Shown piece by piece: positions 32,214-41,766 of a stretch of DNA of 64,000 bases. A program made the position numbers and the translations under genes. Under the pieces are notes generated by a model, which saw only the letters and a program-made list of their open reading frames with translations, was not told where the DNA came from and did not search any database. Source of the stretch: Marinovum algicola (GTDB taxonomy: Bacteria > Pseudomonadota > Alphaproteobacteria > Rhodobacterales > Rhodobacteraceae); assembly GCF_900109145.1 (NCBI RefSeq), contig NZ_FNYY01000020.1, positions 1-64,000 of the forward strand, given 5' to 3'. How positions within the stretch are numbered: position 1 is the stretch's first letter; the number at the start of each line of letters is the position of its first letter.

Positions 32214-33761
32214 CTACTTCGAGCGGCTGCCTTTGGTCTGATCCGACATCTGACGCTCAGGAACAGGTCTTATCTCCTTGGCTGTATCCGGACGCACCTG
32301 GGCCTCTTGTTCCTTGGTGACGTTGGCGAGTTTCTGGACACGGACCTGTCTTCCGGCCTTCATGCTTTGTGACAGCAACTTTGCGGCATGGTCGCGGGCC
32401 GTCTCACGGTCCTTTTCCGAAACCCCTTCCGCCCGGAGCCGCGCGTCCATGTGAGCCAGAACGCTGGCCGGACCTTTGGCGGCATGGTCGCCGGGTTCGT
32501 AGCGCTTGATCCGGTCTTCGAGCCGGTCCGACTTGGTGTCCTGCTCGCGCTGCTTGGCGGCCATCGGTGTTTCCTCAGTGGTTGCCTTCGCCGCAGATTT
32601 GCCCTGTGCCGCGCGTTGCGGCTGTGCTTCGCGCTCGATGTCCTTGGCGTCCCAGAGGCGGCGGTGTCCCTGGCGTTCGACTTCCTCGCTGGTCTTCTGG
32701 TCCTTGGTCTTGTAGGTCACGGGCTCGACGCCGGGAGAAAAGAACGTCGCGTGGTCTCCGACTTTCAGGTCATGCTTGTCGAGCGCGGCAGGGAGGGTGA
32801 CGCTCCAGATGTGCTCTTCCTTGCCCGCCTTGTTGGTCAGGGCGACGAAAGGCACGGGATCAGCCCCTTCGCGGTTGCGATAGGGGGCGGTGCCGAGGTC
32901 GGTGATCCTGCCGGAGATGCCGTCAGAGTAGCTTTGGCGCGGCGCGGCCTGCCGGTCTTCGCGGTCGGTCGTCTTGGCATTGGCGGAAATGGGGGCACGG
33001 TCCGTCCGCTCGATGGCACGTTCCCCGATCATCTGGCTCCGGCGGTTGGCTTCCTCCTGATCCTTCTCAGTGGGGCGGTAGCCTTGAACCTTCAAGCCCT
33101 GGGCGGTGCCTTCGATCCACATCTCGCGCCGAAACTCTTCCGGCCCCTTCGCCTTCAGGCTCTGCCAGCCGCGATGCGCGGCCAGCTCGATCATGTCCAT
33201 TGCGGTCCCGCGATCCGCGTTTCGGGTGCTGAGCTGTTCGCCCTTGTCGATGATCGCGGGCCGGGCGTCATCATAGGACCGGTAGAGGTCCTGCTGACCC
33301 TGTGCCTTCGTGACAAGAAACCTGTCGTGGTAGCTGACAGGCAGGTCAAAGCGATCCTGATCCGGTTTGGCCTTTTGTCTCTCGCTTGGCGAGATCGAGC
33401 CCTGGTCGGCTGACTTCTTCTCCGGGCTGGCCTTCTCCGCGACCCGATCATGATAGCCGGTCCAGAAGTCCATGTTGGTCTGCGTCATGCGGGAAGGGGC
33501 TGCGCCATCGCGATTGAGGTCGGTGAGATCCTTGCGGACGCTGTCCAGCGTGGGAACGGATTTCTGGATGTCCGTGCCGGTACTGACAGTGCGGGCGACG
33601 GTGCGCGCGCCTTTGTCGGTGGACTCGATCACGCGCGGGTGCTGGCTGGCATCGGCATCCGCGAAGGCACGCCCTGCGGCGGCGGCCGAGGTGAAACGCT
33701 CTTCCTTGTCGGTGTGCGCGTAGGAGAGCGTGAAGCTCGTGCTCTTGTCCGTCTCAGGCAT
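32214..33761 (-). CDS. LPD7-domain conjugation protein
   Basis: A 515-aa largely hydrophilic protein. The LPD7-type domain, often fused to relaxases, is visible at about 145-245: RFLVTKAQGQQDLYRSYDDARPAI, then RNADRGTAMDMIELAAHRGW and FRREMWIEGTAQGLKVQGY. Before and after are charged, probably disordered stretches. The start MPETDKSTSF at 33761 lies inside the virD4 end with AAAGGAAACGG upstream. As the last gene of the virB-virD4 operon it may help the relaxase engage the coupling protein. That role is inferred. Confidence 0.75.
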   Translation of the reverse strand: MPETDKSTSFTLSYAHTDKEERFTSAAAAGRAFADADASQHPRVIESTDKGARTVARTVSTGTDIQKSVPTLDSVRKDLTDLNRDGAAPSRMTQTNMDFWTGYHDRVAEKASPEKKSADQGSISPSERQKAKPDQDRFDLPVSYHDRFLVTKAQGQQDLYRSYDDARPAIIDKGEQLSTRNADRGTAMDMIELAAHRGWQSLKAKGPEEFRREMWIEGTAQGLKVQGYRPTEKDQEEANRRSQMIGERAIERTDRAPISANAKTTDREDRQAAPRQSYSDGISGRITDLGTAPYRNREGADPVPFVALTNKAGKEEHIWSVTLPAALDKHDLKVGDHATFFSPGVEPVTYKTKDQKTSEEVERQGHRRLWDAKDIEREAQPQRAAQGKSAAKATTEETPMAAKQREQDTKSDRLEDRIKRYEPGDHAAKGPASVLAHMDARLRAEGVSEKDRETARDHAAKLLSQSMKAGRQVRVQKLANVTKEQEAQVRPDTAKEIRPVPERQMSDQTKGSRSK

Positions 33762-35880
33762 TCCGTTTCCTTTCGGCTTTCGCGGGGGCGACATCACAGC
33801 CGAGGGCGGCGAGGATGTCCGCCGTGCCGTTGCGTGTTCCGACCTGTCCGGCCTTGTTCAGTTCCTTGATTTTCGCCTGTGCCTTCTGCCCGCTCAGGGC
33901 CAGCCGGTCGAAGGAGATGCCCTCCGGGTTGGCGATCTCCTCGTCGGTCATCGGCACTTCGGCAGGTTCGCCATTGGCGACGTTCGCGGCCTGGATAGCT
34001 TTCAGACCGGCCAGCTTGTCTACCTTGTCCTGAAGGACGGAGATGCTCTCGCGCAGGGCAGCGTTTTCGTTTCTGAGGGAAGCCACGGCTTCACCTATGG
34101 CGTTGCGGCCGATTGTGGGGACCACGGGCGGCGGTACCTTGGAGCGTTCGAGAAGCGTCGCTTCGGCATAGAACCTGATCTTCTTCGCCCGGATCGGTGG
34201 GTGTCCGGCGACGAAGACCAGGGCCTCGCTCTGGTCCATTTGCAGCAGCTCCTGCGGCAGCATGAGAGAGCGTTTCTGCTCGCTGTGGCTGATGGTCGTG
34301 CCCTTGCGGTTGGCGAGGTATTTGGATTTGGACTCGCTGCGGGCCTCGACGCCATGGGTGCCGAGCCGTTCCGACAGGTTGCGCGCCTCTTTCACGCCCT
34401 TCGGGGTGAAGACGATGCTGACGCCGGAGTTGTCCATATAGGCATCGGCGCCGTCCTGGCCGTAGATGTCGGCCAGCTGGGCCGGGGTCTGGACGATGGT
34501 CAGCACCTTCATCCCGTAGCCCGCGAAATAGCCGATGCCGCGTTTGAAGGCCGGAAGCTCGCCTACCGACGCGAACTCGTCCATGCAGAGCAGGATCTTG
34601 TATTTCAGCGCCGGATTGTGCTCGGGCAGCTCCTGCATGTTCGCATCGACGCAGGACTGGAAGAAGAGGTTCATCAGCGGCCCGAGGCGACCGAGGTTGT
34701 TGGGCGTGATGCCGACATAGATCGTCGTCCGCTTGCGGCGCAGATCGGCGAAGGCGAAGTCCGACGCGGCGGTCGCCCGATCGAGCATCGGGTTGGCGAA
34801 GAGACCGAGATTGGCGGTGATCGTGGATTTCACGCTCTCGAAGGTGTTTTCGCTCTTCGACAGGAAGTCGTTGAGCGTCGCGACGGTCTGAAGCGACAGC
34901 CGACGCCCGGAGTCTTTCCTGCCCTCGATCCGCTTCTGGAAGGTCTGGACGAAATCCGGGGTCAGGGTGAGCTGGCGGTAGATTTCCCCCAGGGTGAAGG
35001 GCCGTTCCGGCGTCTCGGCCAAATAGCCGCCGACGCCGACAAAGGCCGTCTGTGCCGCCCGGTCGAAGAACGGATCTTTCGAGGCCACCGGGATGAACAG
35101 GTCGGCCAGCCGCTGAAGATCCTCGATCTGGTAATCGGTGCCGCGCCGGACCGTCGAGAGCGGGTTCCAGCGATGCGTGCGACCATCCGGATCGAGGGGA
35201 TCGAACAGGAACACCTCTTGGCCCCCCGCCTTGCGGAAGCCCGCGGTCAGGGTCCAGTTCTCCTTCTTGATGTCCAGGACCACGGCGGAGTCCGGCCAGT
35301 TGAGGAGGTTCGGGATCACCACGCCGACGCCCTTGCCGGACCGGGTCGGGGCATAGAGCAGGACGTGTTCGTCCCCGCCATACATCAGCAGGTTCTTGGG
35401 GGTCAGATGCCCGGCCTTCTGGATCTTGACCGCGCCGCCTTGCTCGATTGCCCGACCCCATTTGTCGACCCGCTTGCCATAGTGGCTGGTGGGCAGGGAG
35501 CCAGTGAAACCCGCGATCAGACCGGCTTTCGACCGCATACCCGCCTGCCGGATGTCGCGGGCGCGTGCAAACTCGGCGCGGCCATGCACGTCAGGCTTCG
35601 GCTGCGCTTTCAGGATGGCGGCGGCGATGACGATGGTCGGCAGCAGCCCGGCATAGCCGGAGAGCTTGATCCATTTGACCGTCTCGGGCTCGGTGTATCC
35701 GGCCAGTGCTGCTTGCGGCCAAAGCAGCAGATCGCGGGGCAGGTGGAGCGGAACCTTCAGCCCCCATTGCATGACATAGGCGGCGGTGACGAGCCCACCG
35801 GCCACGGCAAAGACCACCGCGGCCGAGATCGCGGCAGCCCGTGCGGGGGTGCCAAGGCGATGCCAGTTCTGGACGATCAT
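33754..35880 (-). CDS. virD4: VirD4/TraG type IV coupling protein
   Basis: A 708-aa protein with two N-terminal membrane helices (about 13-37 and about 75-92), P-loop LYAPTRSGKGVGVVIPNLL and Walker B KILLCMDEFASVGELPAF. TraG/VirD4 motifs (HRWNPL; GITPNNLGRL; TPAQLADIYGQDGADAYMDN) are in order. It links the relaxosome to the VirB channel and powers DNA entry. Overlaps virB11 upstream and the LPD7 gene downstream by 4 and 8 bases. Confidence 0.95.
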   Translation of the reverse strand: MIVQNWHRLGTPARAAAISAAVVFAVAGGLVTAAYVMQWGLKVPLHLPRDLLLWPQAALAGYTEPETVKWIKLSGYAGLLPTIVIAAAILKAQPKPDVHGRAEFARARDIRQAGMRSKAGLIAGFTGSLPTSHYGKRVDKWGRAIEQGGAVKIQKAGHLTPKNLLMYGGDEHVLLYAPTRSGKGVGVVIPNLLNWPDSAVVLDIKKENWTLTAGFRKAGGQEVFLFDPLDPDGRTHRWNPLSTVRRGTDYQIEDLQRLADLFIPVASKDPFFDRAAQTAFVGVGGYLAETPERPFTLGEIYRQLTLTPDFVQTFQKRIEGRKDSGRRLSLQTVATLNDFLSKSENTFESVKSTITANLGLFANPMLDRATAASDFAFADLRRKRTTIYVGITPNNLGRLGPLMNLFFQSCVDANMQELPEHNPALKYKILLCMDEFASVGELPAFKRGIGYFAGYGMKVLTIVQTPAQLADIYGQDGADAYMDNSGVSIVFTPKGVKEARNLSERLGTHGVEARSESKSKYLANRKGTTISHSEQKRSLMLPQELLQMDQSEALVFVAGHPPIRAKKIRFYAEATLLERSKVPPPVVPTIGRNAIGEAVASLRNENAALRESISVLQDKVDKLAGLKAIQAANVANGEPAEVPMTDEEIANPEGISFDRLALSGQKAQAKIKELNKAGQVGTRNGTADILAALGCDVAPAKAERKRNA

Positions 35881-36914
35881 GCGGCATCCCCCAGCTTCCT
35901 GCGGGGATCGAAATAGACCTCGGTGACCCTGCGCCCGGCGGCGGTCTTTCTGATCTGCACGACCACGTCGACCATCTGGTAGAGCATGTCCTTGATCTCA
36001 TCGCGCTTGAGGTCACGCCCCGCCTCGCTTTCCTTCACCAGAAGGGCCAGCTGCTCGAAGGCGAGCTTGGCGGAGTCGGCGTGGATAGTGGTGATCGACC
36101 CGCCATGCCCGGTGTTGACGTTGCGCAGGTAGTAGAAGGCCGATGCGTCGCGAAGCTCCTGCAGGAAGATGCGGTCGGGCCGCATCCGGAGCGCGCTTTC
36201 CAGCAGGCCGCGGGCCGTGACCCTGGCCTCACCCTGACCACCCTTGGAATAGATCATCCGCACCACGTTGGGCTGCGGAAGCTCCAGCTCGACGGTGTCC
36301 TCGATGGTGATCAGCCGCTCCTCGGTCGGGATCAGCGGGATCAGCGCCTTCGAGAAGGTCGTCTTGCCCGATCCGGTGGAGCCCGAGACGAGGATGTTCT
36401 TCTTCGCCAGAACGGCGGCGTGCAGGAAGGTCTTCCAGTCGCCGCCGCGGTGATGGTCTAGGAGGGCTTCATCTTCGTCTGACAGGGCGGAGGGGGCGTT
36501 GCTGACGCCCTCGAACATGCCCTGACCCAAAAGCTCGTCTAGCGTGAAGGTCCGCTGCGCCGGTTTGCGGATGGTGATGCTGACCGTGCCCGCCGGGACG
36601 GCAGGCGGCAGCACGATCTGGATGCGCTCGCCCTGCGGCAGGGAGCCGGAGAGGAGCGGTGTCGTCTCGTTGACCTTCTGCCGCGAGAACGTGCCCACGG
36701 TCGCGACGAGGCCGGTCAGGAAGGCATAGGTCAGGTCGGGCAGCTCGACCTGCTCCCATGTCCCTTGGGCATATTCGACGAAGACCTCGCCGGGGCGATT
36801 GATGCAGATTTCCAGAACGTCGTGGCGCTCTAAGAAGGGCGATAGCGGGGCCAGGTGAGAGGCCAGCGCCGGGGGCACGGGCCTGTCTTGCGGCGGGATG
36901 TTCCTCTCCATCAT
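35877..36914 (-). CDS. virB11: VirB11 secretion ATPase
   Basis: A 345-aa hexameric traffic ATPase: N-terminal domain with VLEICINRPGEVFVE, Walker A NILVSGSTGSGKTTFSKAL, Asp box RLITIEDTVELELPQ, Walker B RPDRIFLQELRDASAFYYL and His box GHGGSITTIHADS. It switches the VirB system between pilus building and DNA transfer. Normal length; overlaps both neighbours by four bases. Confidence 0.96.
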   Translation of the reverse strand: MMERNIPPQDRPVPPALASHLAPLSPFLERHDVLEICINRPGEVFVEYAQGTWEQVELPDLTYAFLTGLVATVGTFSRQKVNETTPLLSGSLPQGERIQIVLPPAVPAGTVSITIRKPAQRTFTLDELLGQGMFEGVSNAPSALSDEDEALLDHHRGGDWKTFLHAAVLAKKNILVSGSTGSGKTTFSKALIPLIPTEERLITIEDTVELELPQPNVVRMIYSKGGQGEARVTARGLLESALRMRPDRIFLQELRDASAFYYLRNVNTGHGGSITTIHADSAKLAFEQLALLVKESEAGRDLKRDEIKDMLYQMVDVVVQIRKTAAGRRVTEVYFDPRRKLGDAA

Positions 36915-38083
36915 TTCAGCCGGTAGACGCCGGAGAAATCGAGATCGCGGGCCACCATGACCGATACCTCTTCGCCCTGGTTCTTCCGCAGGATCACGGG
37001 CACGTCGATGGTGTTTTCCAGTTCCGTCTGGGCGAGGCTGCGCGCCGCCGCGCGGGAGTTCTCGTAAGAGTCATCATCGCCATCGCCGGAGGTGGTGGCG
37101 ATGATCAGGGCATCGTCGATGATCGACAGCATCATCGTGCCGCCGAAGCGGGTCCAGAACTGGGTGTCGATGTCGCCATCGAAGCCGGTACGACCAAGGG
37201 CATCGGCACCGGGAGAGCCCAGGTTCACGATCACGCCGTTGGGTGTTTCGGCACGGGTCCAGATCACGAAGAGGCGCTTGCGGCCCCGCTGCATCCCGCC
37301 CTTGTACTCGCCGACGATACGGGTGCCGCGATCCAGCAGGATCACCGCGCCCGTGGTCGAATAGATATCGTCGGTCACGGTGCAGCGGACCATGCCGGGA
37401 GCCGTCGAGTCCATTGCTGTGTCGAGCGAGCAGGGGATCGTCGTGCCCTGCGTCACCGTCAGGTTGGGATGGGCGAGGACGGTGGCCTTTTCCGACTGCC
37501 GGTCGTTGGTGACCAGTTCAGCCGCGAGCCCGTTCAGCTTGCCGCCCGCGCCCTCGGTCGAGCCGCCAAAGAGATTGGCCCCGTCATCAGTGCCTGCCTG
37601 CGCCGCCGATCCGGCAAGCCCCGTGATATTGCCCTGATAGGCCATGACAGGCGCGCGTTTTGAGGACTCGTAAAGCTGTTCGGCCTCGTTCGGTTCCGTC
37701 GGAGTCAGTTGTTCTTCCCGGCGCACGCGCTCGATTGGGCCGACGGGTGCATCGGGTTCGGGGGCGGCCTCCTCTGGCTGGTCTTGCTGTTCCTGCTCTC
37801 GGGGCAGTTCCGCAGGCTCGAAATTCTGCCCGGGCCGGATCGTGGTCTGCTGGCGCTCTGTTTCTTCGGGCGGCGCAGGCTCTTCGTCGGAGGGCCATTG
37901 GAGGAGGGCCATCGTGCCGAGGAAGACCAGGCCAGCGGCCACGAGGAATTTCTTGTTCTTCTCGTTCAGCCCGGAGGATTTCGCGCTGATGATCGAGGAG
38001 ATGCCACGCTCGCCTTCGATGCCGTCCTCAATGGGTTCGGGTGCACCGTCCTGCGGTGCTTGCTCTTCAGTCGTCATGATCAC
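36911..38083 (-). CDS. virB10: VirB10 core-complex protein
   Basis: A 390-aa protein: cytoplasmic N-terminus, single inner-membrane helix (about 44-64, KKFLVAAGLVFLGTMALLQW), Pro/Glu-rich periplasmic linker (about 67-130), and TrbI-like C-terminal domain (GTTIPCSLDTAMDSTAPGMVRC, YSTTGAVILLDRGTRIVGEY, FWTRFGGTMMLSIIDDA). It spans both membranes and relays energy to the outer-membrane pore. Confidence 0.95.
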   Translation of the reverse strand: MIMTTEEQAPQDGAPEPIEDGIEGERGISSIISAKSSGLNEKNKKFLVAAGLVFLGTMALLQWPSDEEPAPPEETERQQTTIRPGQNFEPAELPREQEQQDQPEEAAPEPDAPVGPIERVRREEQLTPTEPNEAEQLYESSKRAPVMAYQGNITGLAGSAAQAGTDDGANLFGGSTEGAGGKLNGLAAELVTNDRQSEKATVLAHPNLTVTQGTTIPCSLDTAMDSTAPGMVRCTVTDDIYSTTGAVILLDRGTRIVGEYKGGMQRGRKRLFVIWTRAETPNGVIVNLGSPGADALGRTGFDGDIDTQFWTRFGGTMMLSIIDDALIIATTSGDGDDDSYENSRAAARSLAQTELENTIDVPVILRKNQGEEVSVMVARDLDFSGVYRLK

Positions 38084-38931
38084 TGTCCGATGATTTCGCG
38101 CTGCACGGAGCGGTTGGTGGTGCCGGTGCCGGTGTAGCCACCAGACGAAGATCCCAGCCCCATGTTGTAGATGGCGGTGACCTGGTTCCCGAGGCGCAGG
38201 CGCATTTCGGGGGCCACGTCATGCACGATGATCTGGTTCTTGCGGACGGTGGTGTTCGCCATGCGCTCGGTGCCGGTGCTGTCCACGACAAAGACCGAGG
38301 GCATCCGGTTCATCCGCGAGAAGGTCAGAACCGTCATCTCCCCGTTGTCGTAGGCTTGTGACGGCTGGAGGTCATGCGACCCGGCGACCAGATAGCGCCA
38401 GTTCTTCGAGCCTGAAGTTGCTACGGATCCAGCCAGCCTTGCCTTGGCGGCCTCTTCCTGCGCCCGTGCTTTCTGGTCTGCGGCTTCTGCGCGGCGGCGG
38501 TTGGCCTCGTCGGTCGGATAGGCGAACCTGATCTGGAAGTAGACATCCTTGGAGTTGTTGGTGATCGCGCCGTCCCTGACGATCAGCTCGAAGGAGTAGG
38601 TCCGGGTGGTGCCGTCCTCGCGCATGGTCGCGATCTGGAGATTGGTCGGCGGGTTGGCCTCGCGCGGCTTGAGGTAGAGGATATTGCCGCGTGGCACGAT
38701 CTCCCAGGCGACGGTGTCACCGCTGCCCACGTCGATGATTTCCTCGGTCTGGGCAAAGACGACCTGCACGGAGGTCCGCAGGGTGCCGACGACACGGACC
38801 ACGTCCCATTCGTTGTAGCTGACGGACCGGACGCGGCTGTCGGAGCGCGACGGGTTCGGGATGTCGAGCGCCAGAGCAGGCGCGGCGGCGGTGAGCGCCA
38901 GACAGGTGATGAGGGCTGCACGCAGGATCAT
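38080..38931 (-). CDS. virB9: VirB9 outer-membrane core protein
   Basis: A 283-aa protein with a signal peptide (MILRAALITCLALTAAAPALA). Family blocks: SRSDSRVRSVSYNEWDVVRV, GDTVAWEIVPRGNILYLKPR and, in the VirB7-binding C-terminal domain, WRYLVAGSHDLQPSQAYDNG with FSRMNRMPSVFVVD. Forms the outer-membrane pore with VirB7 and VirB10. ATGA overlap with virB8. Confidence 0.95.
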   Translation of the reverse strand: MILRAALITCLALTAAAPALALDIPNPSRSDSRVRSVSYNEWDVVRVVGTLRTSVQVVFAQTEEIIDVGSGDTVAWEIVPRGNILYLKPREANPPTNLQIATMREDGTTRTYSFELIVRDGAITNNSKDVYFQIRFAYPTDEANRRRAEAADQKARAQEEAAKARLAGSVATSGSKNWRYLVAGSHDLQPSQAYDNGEMTVLTFSRMNRMPSVFVVDSTGTERMANTTVRKNQIIVHDVAPEMRLRLGNQVTAIYNMGLGSSSGGYTGTGTTNRSVQREIIGQ

Positions 38932-39614
38932 TCCGTCACCTCCGGGTCGGCCCGATAGCTGCTGACGATGAAGCCCAAAGGATTGATCGTGCGATCCTCG
39001 GTGCTGATCTCCGCATCGGCGTCGAAGTCGAAGCCGATGGTCGAGACCCAGAGGCTTTGCGTCGTCAGGTTTTCGCGCTCGTTGGTCTCGGTCTTGTAGA
39101 ACCGGACCTGTGCCAGCCCGTCATTCAGGAAGGAGATCGAGCGGATCTTGATCTCTGCCTTGGTGTCGGTGCCATAGGCGTATTGCGGGCTCTTGGGGTT
39201 GGAGCCGTTGTAATAGGTCGAGAAGCGCGCCTGTTCTTCGGGCGAGGACATCAGCGTCACCTCGTGGAAGATCGCTTCCCGTTCGGCATAGGTGTAGCCC
39301 TCGCGCTCGCGGACATAGCGGGCCAGGAAATAACGCGTGACGGCCTCGTCATAGGTGTTTTCACCGTCGCTGAGCCGGGTCATGACCTCGGGCACGCCGC
39401 TGGCCTGATCGACCCGGATGACGAAGGGCACCACTTCCTTCAGCGGGGCCATGAAGCCAACAGCGGCCACGCTGGTCAACGCCATGACGCTGGCGGCACC
39501 GGCGATGATCCAGGCCGTCCGCTTGGAGCGTTCGGCGGCAAGGCGGCTGTCGTAGTCGAAGCTGCGGGCCTCCTTCAGGTAGGCGGCAAGGTCCTTGTCC
39601 TGCGATACCGTCAT
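38928..39614 (-). CDS. virB8: VirB8 assembly factor
   Basis: A 228-aa inner-membrane protein: cytoplasmic N-terminus (YLKEARSFDYDSRLAAERSKR), one membrane helix (TAWIIAGAASVMALTSVAAV) and a periplasmic NTF2-like domain with TRYFLARYVREREGYTYAE and a strand ending SSYRADPEV. The start MTVSQDKD at 39614 overlaps the virB7 stop; the longer frame is discarded. Confidence 0.95.
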   Translation of the reverse strand: MTVSQDKDLAAYLKEARSFDYDSRLAAERSKRTAWIIAGAASVMALTSVAAVGFMAPLKEVVPFVIRVDQASGVPEVMTRLSDGENTYDEAVTRYFLARYVREREGYTYAEREAIFHEVTLMSSPEEQARFSTYYNGSNPKSPQYAYGTDTKAEIKIRSISFLNDGLAQVRFYKTETNERENLTTQSLWVSTIGFDFDADAEISTEDRTINPLGFIVSSYRADPEVTE

Positions 39615-39811
39615 GCGTCGTCCCCCTCCCGCGTGTCCGCGATCTGGGGCGTGACGCCGATTTCCTTCTGCTTTTCGAGGACGGCGGCCTGATAGTCCCA
39701 CTTGGTCGGGTTCAGTGGCCGGACGACCGAGCCTTTCACATCCGGCAGCGGCGTCGTCGTGGCGCAGGCCGAAATGCTGAGGACGGCCATCAGGAGGACA
39801 AGTTTCTTCAT
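39611..39811 (-). CDS. virB7: VirB7-like lipoprotein
   Basis: A 66-aa lipoprotein: MKKLVLLMAVLSISAC signal with lipobox SISAC (lipidated Cys16), then ATTTPLPDVKGSVVRPLNPTKW, the short VirB9-binding segment typical of VirB7/TrwH. The longer frame upstream is rejected because the signal peptide must be N-terminal. It tethers the outer-membrane core. Confidence 0.9.
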   Translation of the reverse strand: MKKLVLLMAVLSISACATTTPLPDVKGSVVRPLNPTKWDYQAAVLEKQKEIGVTPQIADTREGDDA

Positions 39812-39857
39812 CGTGTAACCTTGGAGTCTAATCGTGGAAGAGGTGGATTTGTCCGCC

Positions 39858-40751
39858 TCAGCTCTGTCGTGTCGCGGAGCCACCGGAGGGGGGCGTGCTG
39901 CCTCCCTGCCGGGGTGCCGCATTTCCCAGAAGCTTCCGCTCCACGAAGCGCTGCGCGGCGCCGGTCGAGGCACCGGCCCCGGCGCTCAGCGCCGCCGCGA
40001 TGGAGGGAAGCAGGAAGAAGAAGATCGTGCCGCAGAACATCGCGACCATGAAGGCTGAGATCGAGGCCGCCCCATCGTTGACATTGAAGCTGGTGTAGAC
40101 GTCCGCAACGAATGCCGTGATCGTCATCATGAGTACTGTCACCAGAAGCTTCAGCAGCGCGAAGTTCAGCGACTGGCCCAACCAGGCAAAGAACCAGCCG
40201 CGCGTGACATCGAAGAGAGCGAAGGCGACGAAGAGCGGGCCGATGGCCGCCATGAGCGCCAACCCGAAATGAACGATTAAACTGACCACGAACGCCAAGG
40301 CAGCAAAAGGCACCGCGATGAGGATGAGAACGATGGACAGCACGTAGCCGTAGATGGAGCCGGCAAGGCCTGATCCATAGTGCTCTTGAACCTCGAGGCT
40401 CAGTTTGCCCGCCATTGCCATGACGGGATCGGAGGGCAGGTCGGTCGATCCGCCGGTCAGCGTTTCCACGAAATCGGGGATGCCGTTGAGGATCGTGTCC
40501 CCGACCCAGGACGAGTAATCGCCGGCGCTGGACACGAGGGTCCAGATGATCGCCAGTTTTACGCCGCGCAGGGTGAAATCCATCAGCGGTTCGTGGATGG
40601 AACCACGGATAATCGCCCAGCCATAAAGAAACAGGTAGATCGTCAGGGCCGTCGTCAGCGGTGCAGACAGCTCGGAAGAGATGGTGCTGCTGATGTCGTT
40701 CATCTTGTCGGTGAGACTGTCAGCAAAATTGTCGTAGAGCGCTTGCAGCAT
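39858..40751 (-). CDS. virB6: VirB6 polytopic channel protein
   Basis: A 297-aa protein with at least five membrane spans (ALTIYLFLYGWAIIRG; LAIIWTLVSSAGDYSSW; LSIVLILIAVPFAALAFVV; LMAAIGPLFVAFALFDV with TRGWFFAWLGQSLNF; FMVAMFCGTIFFFLLPSIAA) and the central periplasmic loop. The start MLQALYDNF at 40751 fits family length. A Gly/Ser/Pro tail ends it. Confidence 0.92.
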   Translation of the reverse strand: MLQALYDNFADSLTDKMNDISSTISSELSAPLTTALTIYLFLYGWAIIRGSIHEPLMDFTLRGVKLAIIWTLVSSAGDYSSWVGDTILNGIPDFVETLTGGSTDLPSDPVMAMAGKLSLEVQEHYGSGLAGSIYGYVLSIVLILIAVPFAALAFVVSLIVHFGLALMAAIGPLFVAFALFDVTRGWFFAWLGQSLNFALLKLLVTVLMMTITAFVADVYTSFNVNDGAASISAFMVAMFCGTIFFFLLPSIAAALSAGAGASTGAAQRFVERKLLGNAAPRQGGSTPPSGGSATRQS

Positions 40752-40776
40752 GGTGGCGGTCCTTCCGTGTCCCGGT

Positions 40777-41040
40777 TCAGTCGAACGACGGGTCCCCGAA
40801 TGTCTTTTGGAAGCCTTCGCGATACTGGTCTCGCTGGGCCTGCTGCTCCGCCAAATCAGCATTGACGCAATTCGCTTCCTCTGATGCGCGATCAGAGACT
40901 TCGCAGGATTCCAACATCGCGGCCCGCTCGACGGGATTGGCGGTGAAGTAGTCGACCGTGTGGTTCTCGGCCTCTTCCTTGCAGCCCGCGAGAAACGCAG
41001 AAGCCGCAAGAGTGATGATCAGGGGAAGGGGCAGGTGCAT
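40777..41040 (-). CDS. eexN: EexN-like entry-exclusion lipoprotein
   Basis: An 87-aa lipoprotein: signal MHLPLPLIITLAASAFLAGC (Cys20), then TVDYFTANPVERAAMLESCEV and ANCVNADLAEQQ, the EexN/TrbK-like signature with paired cysteines. Lies between virB5 and virB6, the usual place. Such proteins stop the donor from accepting the same plasmid again. Confidence 0.85.
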   Translation of the reverse strand: MHLPLPLIITLAASAFLAGCKEEAENHTVDYFTANPVERAAMLESCEVSDRASEEANCVNADLAEQQAQRDQYREGFQKTFGDPSFD

Positions 41041-41049
41041 GGTGTCTCC

Positions 41050-41766
41050 TCAGAAGTTGTCGTCGCCGTAGATGCTGGTGAAGGCCGCGCTTTCCTTGGC
41101 GCGGCGTTGCGCGGCGACTTCGGTCTGGCGCTGCTCTTCCACCTGTCGCTGCGCCTGCTGGAGCATGGCGAGGCCCTGAATACGGTTGGTGTCGTTCTGG
41201 AGCATGGCCTGTTCCACCGCGATCCGGGCGTTCAGGGCGTCCACCTCCTTCTGCGTGGAAACGGTGCCGATCTTGCTGCGCAGTTGCTCAAGCCCTGCCA
41301 GCCGGTCATCCGACAGCGTCACGATCCGGTCGCCGACAGCGGTGTCGCGGGCCGACTGGTTGCGGATGCGGTCCAGTTCGCTCTGGTAGAAATCGTCCGC
41401 GTCGATGTTGGCCCCAACCAGCGCAGAGAAGTCGGCCGCGTCCTGCGCCTTGCCTGCCAGATCGCCGAGGTCATCGAGGTCAATGTCGAAGTCGCTGGCA
41501 ATCTGCATGGCATCCGGCCCGAGCAGTTCGCGGACATCGGGCGAGTTCAGGGCACTGACGATGGAATCCATGTCGGTCAGGCCGTTGATCGAGGCATAGA
41601 GCGCCTTGGCCTGTTCCAGCTCTTCGACCATCTGGGCGATTTCCTTGACGAACTCGGCCTTGGCATTGGCGATGGCGGTGTTGTCGACCACGGGTACGCC
41701 TTGCGCATGGGCCGTGGCCGAGAGGGAGAACGCCAGCGCTGCGGCTGGCATGAGAAGCCTTGTCAT
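41050..41766 (-). CDS. virB5: VirB5 minor pilin / tip protein
   Basis: A 238-aa exported protein with signal MTRLLMPAAALAFSLSATAHA, a helical body (FVKEIAQMVEELEQAKALYASING) and a long C-terminal helix (NDTNRIQGLAMLQQAQRQVE). It fits VirB5/TrbJ. It would sit at the pilus tip and assist contact. ATGA overlap with virB4. Confidence 0.9.
   Translation of the reverse strand: MTRLLMPAAALAFSLSATAHAQGVPVVDNTAIANAKAEFVKEIAQMVEELEQAKALYASINGLTDMDSIVSALNSPDVRELLGPDAMQIASDFDIDLDDLGDLAGKAQDAADFSALVGANIDADDFYQSELDRIRNQSARDTAVGDRIVTLSDDRLAGLEQLRSKIGTVSTQKEVDALNARIAVEQAMLQNDTNRIQGLAMLQQAQRQVEEQRQTEVAAQRRAKESAAFTSIYGDDNF

Noticed and set aside
33730-35916. 728-aa rightward open frame antisense to virD4
   Set aside because: It mirrors the virD4 gene codon for codon in GC-rich DNA and shows no domain. 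virD4 has all family motifs.
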